Assembly (NCBI GenBank): GCA_037043235.1
Contig: JAWRVZ010000013.1
Location: 5,997,501-6,061,500, forward strand
Origin: Rhodeus uyekii
Lineage: Eukaryota > Chordata > Actinopteri > Cypriniformes > Acheilognathidae
DNA: 64,000 bases
Direction of reading: 5' to 3'
Shown here: positions 1-44,067 of the stretch, in pieces
Layout of the letters: every line of letters begins with the position of its first letter
Numbering within the stretch: position 1 is the stretch's first letter
Translations under genes and position numbers: made by a program
The notes under the pieces: generated by a model
Databases searched by the model: none
What the model was told of the DNA's origin: nothing
The model's input: the letters and a program-made list of their open reading frames with translations, nothing else

Positions 1-518
1 AGTCTGGATTAGGACGTACTGCGGTGTGTGAGGAGGTCTTGAAGCACACTGAGCTCTTTGTCAGAAGAGTGGATCTGTCCCAGAATGCACAGCTGTGTTC
101 AGACCAGGAGGCCTTGGGTTACCGGCTGGGTTCTTGCAGGGCAGTGCAGATGCATCAAGTCAAAGGGCAGGGGGAGCTGGAGCACTTGGCCGACTAAAAT
201 ATATACTATATTTAAAAATATGAAGCTTTAAGTATTTTTATTAACAAAATTTAAAGGATAATTAACTCAAACAGGAAAATTCTAGCTATTTACTTCCATT
301 GTACAGGTTTAGAATGACATGAGTATTCCATTCAAGAGGATTTTTTTTTCTCTAAATCATTTTTATGGAAGTATTTTCATTTTAATTTTCCTTAAATTCC
401 TGCATGTGTCGTTTCTCTGTGTAAACACATTGTTGTGATATGTGCATGCAAACGTGTTGAATTTTTATGGTTAAATCTTCAATATATTAACCATATTTCA
501 TTTCTTCTCTTCAAACAG
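1..518. other. zmiz1 upstream intron, left window edge
   Basis: Presumed zmiz1 intron. Positions 3-194 are open on the plus strand without an ATG start (64 codons, stop at 195), with no recognised similarity. The rest is AT-rich and ends in the pyrimidine tract and AG of the 519 exon. Confidence 0.5.
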
Positions 519-34985
<34,467 letters not shown>

Positions 34986-35342
34986 CTTCCTTCAGTCGGC
35001 CTTTTGGAGAGGCCCTAATTTGTTCGGCTGTCAGGAATCGAGAGGCACCTGAAGACTGACTCTGTACTTTACAAACAGGAAACAGCCATCCTTTTGCCTC
35101 TTCCTCGTGTAAATATCTCACTCTTTTACAAGCAACCTTTTCCACACATATATGGCAGCCATGTTGGTTGGCACTAAAGTGATATCTTTCAATATTAATG
35201 GAAATACATGTGCAGCTATAATCAGTTCATATGAATACGTCACACAAAACTATGCGTGTGCTCACTAGGAAAGTATTGTAGCATTTTTAATTCAGATTTT
35301 TTTCCTTTTGTGAAAAGAAGACCTGAATAGAAAAAAAAGAAA

Positions 35343-35399
35343 ATATATATATATGTGTATATATATGTGTGTGTGTGTGTATGAATGTATGTATGTATG

Positions 35400-35431
<32 letters not shown>

Positions 35432-35451
35432 TGCGCACACACACGCACACA
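35343..35451. repeat. Compound microsatellite in zmiz1 3' UTR
   Basis: TA, GTGTGT, ATGT, TA and CACACA tracts within the zmiz1 3' UTR. All Tyr-Ile and Thr-His open frames here are artefacts. Confidence 0.9.
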
Positions 35452-37885
35452 TTTCTTCCTGTACCGGCCTCTGTGTGTCCGCAATCTCTTGAAGGTTTGT
35501 TCTTCCAAGCTCTACCACCATGGCTTCCCAAATCCTCGTCAGCTGGATGTCCACACTGTTTGTTTGTTTGTCTATCTCCCTCGAAAAAGCACAAGAGAAT
35601 GCGTCAAACTGCACCTGGAAGCCTGTAACGGAGACAACAAAAGGGAAGAAAGCTGATCTCACAATCACCAGAATAATCGAATCCTCCCATCCCAGAGACT
35701 AACGATGGGAGTTTTGCAAAAGTCCTCCAAACTCTCACGAGAAGGTTTCCTGTTCTGGTACACCGCACAGCTTTGCACCTCGTTTTGTAATGTGATGCAT
35801 ATGTCCAGCACCTTCAGACATGTGCATCATGTTCTAAACAACGGCATGCATTCTTTTCCTTCTCGAGACAGAATAGCAAACATTTCAGCGCTGTACCCAT
35901 ATTATTGTGCATCTTCCGACAGACTGTTCCTCCTCCCGCAATGTTCTCTGGATGGTCCACTCTAGCGGTCACAGTGCAAGAAGAAAGCAATTCACATTTC
36001 AAAGGGTAGTCAGTCTTGTGTCTTCTGTCTTCTCTGTGAGTTCTTTTCATGCATGAGGCTTGGTCGTCTTAGGCCCTTGATGTTTGTACCCCTCTTCTGA
36101 CAAACCTCATACGACGTCGAAACATTCACTGTTGCCAATCGCCCCTTATTTTAGAGTTTTTATGCAGCCTTTTATTCATGAACTGTCATGTTAAAGTTTT
36201 ATTTTATGATGCACAATGTATTGTTCATATCATTTTTTTCTGTTGTTACAACATTTTATCACAAGATGTCCATGGAATACCAAAGTTATGCACCCTGATT
36301 TGAAAAGGTGGCCCAAACCTATTTTGACGAGCTCATTTTCAAATTGTTACCCATAGAATTTGATCTATTGTGTAATTCGTCCCAGTTTTATCATTTTGTT
36401 TACATGCAAAATCATAGTTATTATACAACAAACAATGAAGAAAGTGTTTTTAGAATATGTTCTATATTTATAGATTTTACTTAAGTAAGCTATATATTAT
36501 CTCAATACCCATAAATGCATTAGCCAGTGCATAAAATGATTACAGCAGCTGTACATTTCAGTAAAAACTTTTATAACAGCAGCTCAGTGAAGGCTAACAA
36601 TGTCCATGTATACAAGATGGATTTTTAAAATGACTTTTTGGTTTTCTTTGTTTTTAAATTAAAACAGCCCACACAATTAATTGTCAGTATTTATGATATT
36701 CGTAATGATGACATTTCCGTGATACTGATGTTACTCAAAGACTGTTGAAGAAGGCTGGCGTCTGATTACTGTTTGGGATGTGTTTTGTTGATGAAACATC
36801 ACCATTTGAAACGTTTCCATTTTAAGTTATTTTTTTATGAATTGCAATATTAGTTTTTAGCTTGTTGTTTGTTTTGTTTTTCTGTTCTTCTTGATGTAGA
36901 ATTATGTACAAAAATGATGTTTGTCGTTGACAATTGAAATACTTGGAACTCCAAGAGGAAAATGTGGGTTCAAGTTCTATAGCGTTTGTCTGTAGTTCAC
37001 TTGTATATCCTTTTTCAAAGATGCACTGCCACATATTCGTTCCCACTTTGTAGACACAAATAGGCATAAACTGAACTTTACGACTCCTAAAGTTGTCGGC
37101 TCTGAGCTGTCGCGTACTATCGTTGTACGGTCGTTGAAGAGACAGCGGGCGCTGAGGCAGGAACGGAAGGGGTTGAATGGCGTAAACTGTGTGTTCACTA
37201 CTCAGCCACAGGTGAGCATTCAGAGAGGGCCGAAGGAAAAAGGGGGAAGGGGCACATTAGGGATGCATGTACATATGTAAATGATAAATAGAGACACGTT
37301 AACAGAAATGTATTCATTTTCCCCAGGGGAATGTGCATTGTGTATTTAGAATTTGTAAAGCTTGCATCCTCCCATCAGAATCTAAATTGGGTCAAATGAA
37401 TCTGTGTTTGTTAGCGTCTGTGGAACCTCTAAGCATTTGTTCACTTTTTGTAAAATATTCATCCCACATGACTGAGGAATTTGGGGAAGGGATAAAAAGA
37501 GACACATTTGTGTGATATTTAGCTTATGTGTATTGCTCCATTTCTTGTGTACTTAATAAGGTGCTAGAGAAAACAATGAAGAAAATCCTGGGGAAATAAT
37601 TTGGACAATAGGGACGTGGGTGCAGGAGCGGTTCCAAAAGATTGTAACCAAAATCCAGAGTTTGTACAATTTTGATATCATGATCAGGAAAAACAAAAAT
37701 GAGGTACAATCTAAAGTGATTGGCACCAAATGTTGCAGTTGTCTTTGCTTGTACATTCTGTTGTACAATCATTTCATATTCTAAACTGGTCAGAGGGAAA
37801 AAAAACTACGAAAAACTAATTGTGATTTTTATTAGTCTTGCAAAACTGTATGTAGTTAGATGCTGTGACATCCTAATATTTATCT

Positions 37886-37891
37886 AATAAA
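37886..37891 (+). promoter_or_regulatory. zmiz1: zmiz1 polyadenylation signal AATAAA
   Basis: Canonical hexamer about 2.9 kb after the zmiz1 stop codon, with cleavage expected 15-30 bases downstream before the GTGTTTCTG stretch. Confidence 0.65.
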
Positions 37892-37915
37892 TATGTATTC
37901 AGATGAAACAACCTT

Positions 37916-40062
37916 GCAGTGTTTCTGACGTTTCATTTGGTGTACATGCATAGCTGTGAAAACCACATGTTTTACACTTTCTGCGAGATAAAACCTACAA
38001 AGAGCAAAGCAAGCAGTTGGTTTGTAACCACAGGGAGGAAAATGTTTCCTATGGATAAAAAGACATCCTCAAGGGAGCACATGGGCGATAACAAAGTAGT
38101 GGGTTCACTAGAAAAGTTATCCCAGTAGGGGAGTGATTCTTTGAAAACACCAGGGGCCGTACCATGATGGTAGTTGAACAAACTCGGGGTTTCGAGTTGA
38201 CAAAACCAAACCAATCCAATCAGCCTTTTTCAGTACCATGATGCGGTTTGTCAACTTTGATCTTGATTTTAGGCGTGACCTCACTATTGAACAACCAATC
38301 ACAAGCTCTCTCTCATCTGCAGACAAGACGAGTTTGACAAATATTAAGAATTTAAACAAATTTACACTGCAACAAAATGAGATGTCTTTGAAAGAGGACA
38401 ACTGAAAGCACAAATCTTGTATATCAGTGCAAGTAAAAGTTGTGAAGTTTATGCAGGTACAGAGAGAATTAAACATTTAATCATACATTAAATATAAATA
38501 TTTTTTATAGCTTTATATAGCTTTATTGATTCTAAGGTTTATTGATATGACCTTATATATTTTTTTGCATTTAAATGAAGTGGTTAGTAATTGATAAACA
38601 AAAATTGTACATGCGTAATGGATTAAGGGTATAATAATTCCATAATATTTAAACTGTAAAACATTTTCGTAACCATTTCTAAAAGCCAGACATTGTTTAT
38701 GTAGTGACCTGTAGTTTGAAGTAGAAATAGGGCGAGTGGCTTTTTTGCGTCAGGCATGTCACTTTGCTCACAGCAGGTTAGGCCGTGGAGCGTAAATTAC
38801 TATGGTGGGGAACACTGCTAAAAGCCAAACCACTTTCATGGTGCCTAAAAAACCCAGGGTTGGTGCAAACTAAACCGAAACATGCCTGGCTAGCCGCCTA
38901 AACCGGCTTCACAGTTTAAGCCTCAGATCGTTCAAGACCGAAACCAACATTATTTTTTTACTATTACCATGTCTTTACCAATATGCTAAGAGAAGTCAGA
39001 GTTCATTTTCACACATTCACATTTCTTTAACCTCCTTTCTTTCCTTGCTGTGAACAAAATCGACTCCAAATGACCTATAGATCAAGCACTTGGTCAGAAG
39101 ATGATTCTTCAGTCAGTCCAGAACTCCAGTTTAAAGAAACCCAATTTAGCCACAGTCTTTGAAGGCAGGAGCTTTAACAGGAGAGGCTTTAGAGAACAAT
39201 AATGTGTGTGGAAATCAGCGAAAACGATTCATTTAAGTTACTTTTTCCCATTTATTGACACAGCTCTCCTGTCCTCATGTTGAGAAAAATCAGGAGTGAG
39301 TTCGGAGGTGTGTGTGTGTGTGTGTGAGAACATGATGGCTACTGTCTTTCTAGACTAAATGTTAGCATAATCTCATTTGCACAAGATTCAGTATTTCTCA
39401 AAAGGAATAAAATTGTTTTTTGAATGGCAGCATCTGAAAAGTTTTTTTTTTTTTTTTTTTTTTTTTTGCTCTACTGAACATACATGAATTTGCATTTGAT
39501 TCAGCCTTATTATTATTTACATTTTGGTATGTATGCCTTATTAAATTTTACATTTTGGTATGTCCCTTTACATTTGTCCCAAAGTCGAACTATTTTGTTA
39601 TTAACAAACAAGGATAAGAGAAAACTTTTCTTAAAATGTAACTAAGTAACGTTAGTTACTTTTAAAGGGAGTAACACAGTATTTTAATGCATTACTTTTC
39701 AAAGTAGCGTTCCCCAACACTGAAGATAAGTGGTAGATATACAAAGAATGCAATACAAATATGGCATATCCCGTTATCATAACGTGTGGGATTAGTCCAT
39801 AATGACTAGCGAGGAGAAAAGTGACATCATAATGTGGACAACATTTTACATTTGAATACTGATGTCTCCACACAGCGTAAAATGATATACATATATCGAC
39901 TCTTCAGACCACAGAGTGTCGCTGTTGGTTTTAACTTATCCATATTATAGCTCTCCTTGCCGTGACCATAGAAGAACATGTCACTGTCACATGACTGTGG
40001 CTAAACATTGAACGCTGATTATTTCATGTATTCATTGAAGGTTTTTCTACACTACTGCAAAA
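37916..40062. other. zmiz1-ppif intergenic region
   Basis: About 2.1 kb. It holds paired inverted-looking sequences near 38151-38300 and 38815-38945, a poly(T) tract (39440-39468) and a repeat end at 39637-39722. The ppif promoter must lie in the last few hundred bases, but no TATA box, CpG island or clear start element stands out. Confidence 0.6.
39637..39722 (-). mobile_element. DNA transposon terminal fragment (GTTGGGGAACGC type)
   Basis: Reverse complement begins CAGTGTTGGGGAACGCTACT and continues AAAAGTAATGCATTAAAATA then GTTACTCCC. I recognise this as the end of a common fish transposon. Only one end is seen. Confidence 0.6.
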
Positions 40063-40203
40063 ATGTTACAACTGAAAAATCGTTTTAAATATTGCTCCGT
40101 GTCAGTCGCTGCAAACCGACTGGTTTCCGGGCCGATGAAGAACCCTATTGTGTTTATGGACATTGCAGCTGACGGCGAGTCCATTGGAAGAATTGTTATT
40201 GAG
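40063..40203 (+). CDS. ppif: ppif exon 1, presequence and first strand
   Basis: 47 codons. The start is the ATG of MLQLKNRF; the reading frame continues into KNPIVFMDIAADGESIGRIVIE. The exon ends GAG and the intron opens with gcaagt, the consensus GC donor. The only nearby GT (40208) would leave one extra base and put a stop within the next exon, so the GC donor is required. Confidence 0.93.
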
Positions 40204-42548
40204 GCAAGTGATGATTTATTAAAGCTGAATAGCACATCATGCTATTGTTATGGATCATGTGACGCAAATGTATGAAATAGAGTCTGGAAAGTCGAAATGA
40301 GTATAAAAGTTTTAGGTGCGATGAAAAGAGAGAGAAAATGACATGAATGTGTTTTCGGTAGTTGATTTTGTCCTAAATATGGCACATTTTATAAATATTC
40401 ATGTATTAATATCATCAATAATAATAATCGTTGTTGTTAAACATTCTGAAGGCCGATGTTCATATTTTATTTACAGCTTTATGCTGATGCTGTACCCAAA
40501 ACGGCGGGTAAGCAAAATGGGTTTCATAATTATTTGAAGTAATTCATTTTTGCATGTAGTTCCATCAAAACTGTGTGTCTGTGTATAAAATCTAAATTCC
40601 AGATTTTTATATAATAGATCAGTTCTGATGGCTCTTGTCTTTCAGCTAACTTCCGGGCCCTCTGCACAGGAGAGTACGGCTTTGGATATAAGGGTTCAGA
40701 TTTCCACAGAATCATCCCTGAGTTCATGTGTCAGGTAACTTCATGTTCATTTAGCATCGCTTTGTCTGTTTATTCATCAAGCTTAAAATGTCATTGTATC
40801 TCTTTATGTGTTTTTCACGAGTGGAATGTTTTTGTCCTAAGGCCATCTAATTATTGATTTTTTTTTTTTTTGCTGACAGGGTGGAGATTTCACAAATCAC
40901 AATGGCACCGGAGGAAAGTCTATTTATGGAAAGAAATTTAATGATGAGAATTTCAAGCTGAAACACACTGGACCAGGTGATGTAACTCTACTGTACTGTC
41001 ACAAAGATAACGCGTTAAAGCTGATATTACAGCTTCGACTACACCCATGCATCTGATTATTTTGTGTTATTTGTGAATTTAGTATTTCTGTGCTTATTTT
41101 ATTTGGGTGAATCTGAAGAATTTTCTACGTGGTCAGAATAAAACTGTGTTTGCAGTAACAGGTAGACACTTTGGTAGTTGATCCCAGAATATTTAATAAT
41201 GCAATGGAAACTTTGTGAATGAAGGACAGTTCAATTCTGTGGAGATTCGTCATCCATTCAGCTAGACGTGGGATCTAGTTCCTCTGGGATCTGATTCAGC
41301 ACAATTTCATTACAAGCCTGTCAAAATGTGCAAAAAGCTAGGCCTACATTTGCACATCTGTTTAAAGCCACAGGGTGGTGGTAAGGATCCCTCAGTTGCA
41401 GAAACCGATTTTGTAATCTTCAAACAAATGACCTACTTTCTAAGCAAGTCAAAGCTGGCGTATCCTAGTGCATTTTTGGTGCCAGGGGGATCCTACACCA
41501 GCACACAGTCTTGATGGATTAATATGGGCAAATAGTGTTGGGTTGTGTAATACATGACTGGATGTAATTGTAGGAGAGAGCTGTAACTTACCCAACCCAG
41601 ATGTTGTCTTTCATCCAGTACCCCCTGCTGCTTTTCAAACATTTTTTTTTTTTATTCCTTGGTTCTTATTGTGGAACTGTTGATTGTTAGATTTTCCCTA
41701 AATCTCTATGTCATTAAATTATTCCAAGTGACAAATTTGCTTATATAAAGCATGCAGTAGGTGGTCTGATTTTCTCTCTCTCTCTGATTTTCTCTTTTGT
41801 AGGTGTTCTGTCTATGGCGAACTCTGGGCCCAACACAAATGGATCCCAGTTTTTCATCTGCACTGCAAAAACAGAATGGTATGCTTGTGGAGAGGTGATT
41901 TAATTAGGGATGCACAATATATATCGTCCACCTTGTCGTAAATTTCCACTTTTAATATCCTTATCGGCCTGAAAATTGACCCGATATGTTAAAGCCGATA
42001 AATAATGTATAATTTCCTTCAGCTGAGACGCTTCAGATGTGATGGGTTTGAACTGCTTGAAATATGACTGGAATCACTTCGAAATGGAAGATACAGTTAA
42101 GTGAGACGTGCAGCACAAATCTGACATCTAATCTACTTAAAAATATAATGAGAACATGACTCTTTGCGCACTCTTGTTTCAGTGTGAGAGCAAATTCAAG
42201 GAGTTTATTTTGTATATATAAAATCTCATATAGGATGCGTTTAGTTGAGTTTACTAACGATGCAGTAAAGCGCTTCATTGTACCGGTGATCATTTTTATC
42301 TTTAGCATGTCAAAAATTTCATATCAGTGCATCCCTACATTTAATTGTTACCCATTCCCAGTGTTTTCATTATTTTTTTAATGGGATCGATGTTCCTGAC
42401 ATTCTCTTTTAGGCTCGATGGTAAGCATGTTGTATTCGGGCAGGTCAAAGAAGGTATGGGTACAGTGTCTCTTATGGAGTCCTATGGCTTACATGATGGA
42501 GGAACAGTAAAGAAGATTGTCATTACAGACTGTGGAGAACTCAAGTAA
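40063..42548 (+). CDS. ppif: ppif, mitochondrial peptidyl-prolyl isomerase F (cyclophilin D), complete
   Basis: Six exons (40063-40203, 40477-40507, 40646-40734, 40880-40976, 41803-41878, 42413-42548) join in frame to 189 codons plus TAA. The protein catalyses Pro cis-trans isomerisation in the mitochondrial matrix and, as known in mammals, sensitises the permeability transition pore and binds cyclosporin A. Residues 1-25 (MLQLKNRFKY...) are basic with no acidic residue, fitting a matrix-targeting presequence. The cyclophilin core follows: FHRIIP with the catalytic Arg at 79, FMCQ (Phe84, Gln87), GGDFTNHNGTGG, MANSGPNTNGSQFFIC, Trp145 in TEWLDGKHVVFG, His150. All expected active-site and cyclosporin-contact residues are present. 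It lies directly downstream of zmiz1, as in human. Cytosolic cyclophilin A is excluded by the N-terminal extension and the synteny. Confidence 0.97.
40477..40507 (+). CDS. ppif: ppif exon 2
   Basis: 31 bases encoding LYADAVPKTA plus one base, the counterpart of human LKADVVPKTA. Acceptor tttacag and donor G|gtaagc. A very short exon, normal for this gene family. Confidence 0.94.
40646..40734 (+). CDS. ppif: ppif exon 3, catalytic Arg
   Basis: 89 bases: ANFRALCTGEYGFGYKGS then DFHRIIPEFMCQ. It contains the catalytic Arg and the Phe and Gln of the active site. Acceptor ctttcag and donor CAG|gtaact. Confidence 0.96.
40880..40976 (+). CDS. ppif: ppif exon 4
   Basis: 97 bases: GGDFTNHNGTGGKSIYGKKF and NDENFKLKHTGP plus one base. 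Cyclophilin signature region. Acceptor gctgacag and donor G|gtgatg. Confidence 0.96.
40977..41802 (+). other. ppif: ppif intron 4 (826 bases)
   Basis: GT-AG intron ending in a CT-rich stretch and ttttgtag. No repeat or coding signal recognised. Confidence 0.8.
41803..41878 (+). CDS. ppif: ppif exon 5
   Basis: 76 bases: GVLSMANSGPNTNGSQFFIC then TAKTE and two bases of the Trp codon. Acceptor ttttgtag and donor TG|gtatgc. Confidence 0.96.
41905..42337. mobile_element. hAT-like MITE in ppif intron 5
   Basis: 433 bases filling most of the intron. The left end is TAGGGATGCAC and the right end GTGCATCCCTA, exact inverted repeats of 11 bases apart from internal spacing. Flanking 8-mers are gatttaat and catttaat, matching at seven of eight: an 8-bp hAT-type target duplication. 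No transposase. Confidence 0.8.
42413..42548 (+). CDS. ppif: ppif exon 6, terminal
   Basis: 136 bases completing Trp145, then LDGKHVVFGQVKEGMG, SLMESYGLHDGG and VKKIVITDCGELK before TAA. Acceptor tcttttag. The closing VITDCGxL motif is standard for cyclophilins. Confidence 0.96.
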
Positions 42549-42920
42549 CCCGGGAAACATCTGTTCATTTTAATATGAATACTTTTTTTCACAGCTGAAA
42601 CTGCTCGTGCATTTGTTTGGAAAAGAATGGTCTATTTTTTTTTCTACATTTGTTACCTAGCTGCCATTTTAATTTATCAGTCTGTGGATTCATTAAGGTG
42701 TTTTATGCTTGCTAAGTAAGCAAACGAGTCAGTAAGTATGGTTATTACTTACCCCTACATAAGAAGTCTTGCTTATGGGTCAAATATCATGGGCCATGAG
42801 GAAATTTATACTGTTAAAGCCATTTTGTAAAGGCTATATGGAGATTGTTTATCTTCTAAAAGCTATGCCAGAGAAACCCCAAGAGGTATTTTAAGTAAAT
42901 AAATGCACATGAAACTGCTT
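42549..42920 (+). other. ppif: ppif 3' untranslated region with poly(A) signal
   Basis: About 370 bases ending at an AATAAA at 42898-42903, with cleavage expected near 42920. No other feature is seen. The end is inferred from the hexamer. Confidence 0.65.
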
Positions 42921-44067
42921 TTGACATATGGAATTTCTTCCAGGATATTTGCATCCTGTGCCCAATTTCTTCTTTTTTTTTTAATGACTCAAGGCTGTTT
43001 TCCAGATGAGGGCCGGCTACAACTGCAGCAGTATATCTAGTTGCGTGGCATGCTTTTTAAATCTTCCCAAGAATGATCCCAAACCTTTTTTTAGCCTCTA
43101 TCCAGCGACAAGATTTCCTGTCCCCCTAAAGCAGGATATGACATCCTGTTTGGCTATGAAGTATCTCCACCTCCAACGTTAAGCTTTCAGCAAGAATCTT
43201 CTGAACATGTTAATACAATAGTTGTGGAGATACGTGGGAATACGAGTTTGTCAGATGTATTCCATTATAACTGCAGCCAGCTGACGTCCACATTCCCTGA
43301 AATGAAAATGAGCACTTTTAGACGGTGTGTAGGTGTAGCTTATCATAGTAATGCCTTATGAAAGTAAATTATGAACCTTTGTGGAGAACACTGCTCTCTC
43401 CTAAATGAAACCATATGGGGTCTGAACTCACAACTGATTTGTTTGACTTCTCCGATTGCACTGTTGCTATAGAGACATTCTCATTCCCGTTCTGTTTTAG
43501 TGTGCATTGTTGCAACAAACTTGATATAATTTGGGTCTCCACCCTCTAGTGAAGTTTAAGGGATTTGGAATGTGTAGACCAATTACTTAAAGTTGGCTTC
43601 AAGAGAAAAGCCAGCGCCATCGCCAAGTCCTAACCTTCACATACAGCGCTCATGTGTTTACAATCATTACAAGTAATTAGGTAGAGTGAAAAAAATACAC
43701 ATCTGTGTCTTTAAACCTGCGCTATTGCAAAGACCAGGCGAGCGCTAAACTCGATAAATGAACGTGATGTCAGAATGACAGCTGTTCCCCACGGCTTCAG
43801 ACTTGGTTTTCAATTACACAAGCATCATTCCCATGGACCATATCTAAATAATTAATCAGTCCATACTGCCTTCAGTGTGACTGATTTAAAATGGACACAA
43901 TTTCCCAACACCCAGAGACGGGCCAAAGAATAGTTTAACCACAACCCCCCCCCACCCCCCCCACCACCAAAACAGGCTGTACGTACGTTTGGTCCAAACT
44001 GAACAGACGTATATCACAGTCTGCTGTTACCAGAAATGAAACCGAGTCGTGATTCATTCAGTCAATG
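42921..44067. other. ppif-zcchc24 tail-to-tail intergenic region
   Basis: About 1.1 kb between the two inferred 3' ends. It holds a C-rich tract (43945-43969). No gene is seen. Some low-repeat sequence near 43560-43700 could be conserved noncoding DNA; not shown. Confidence 0.55.

Larger units (their letters stand above)
34986..37915 (+). other. zmiz1: zmiz1 3' untranslated region
   Basis: About 2.9 kb from the stop codon to an AATAAA at 37886-37891, followed by a GT/T-rich stretch typical of a cleavage site. It holds a compound AT/GT/AC microsatellite near 35343-35451 and a Pumilio-type TGTAAATA at 35108-35115. No convincing ORF. The end point is inferred from the signal; no earlier AATAAA of comparable context was seen. 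Confidence 0.7.

Noticed and set aside
35240..35668. 142-codon minus-strand frame in the zmiz1 3' UTR
   Set aside because: Mostly a microsatellite translation (Tyr-Ile-His-Thr repeats); antisense to the UTR and without homology.
43945..43969. C-rich tract as a possible regulatory or G-quadruplex site
   Set aside because: A homopolymer-like run with few interruptions; no context supports a function.
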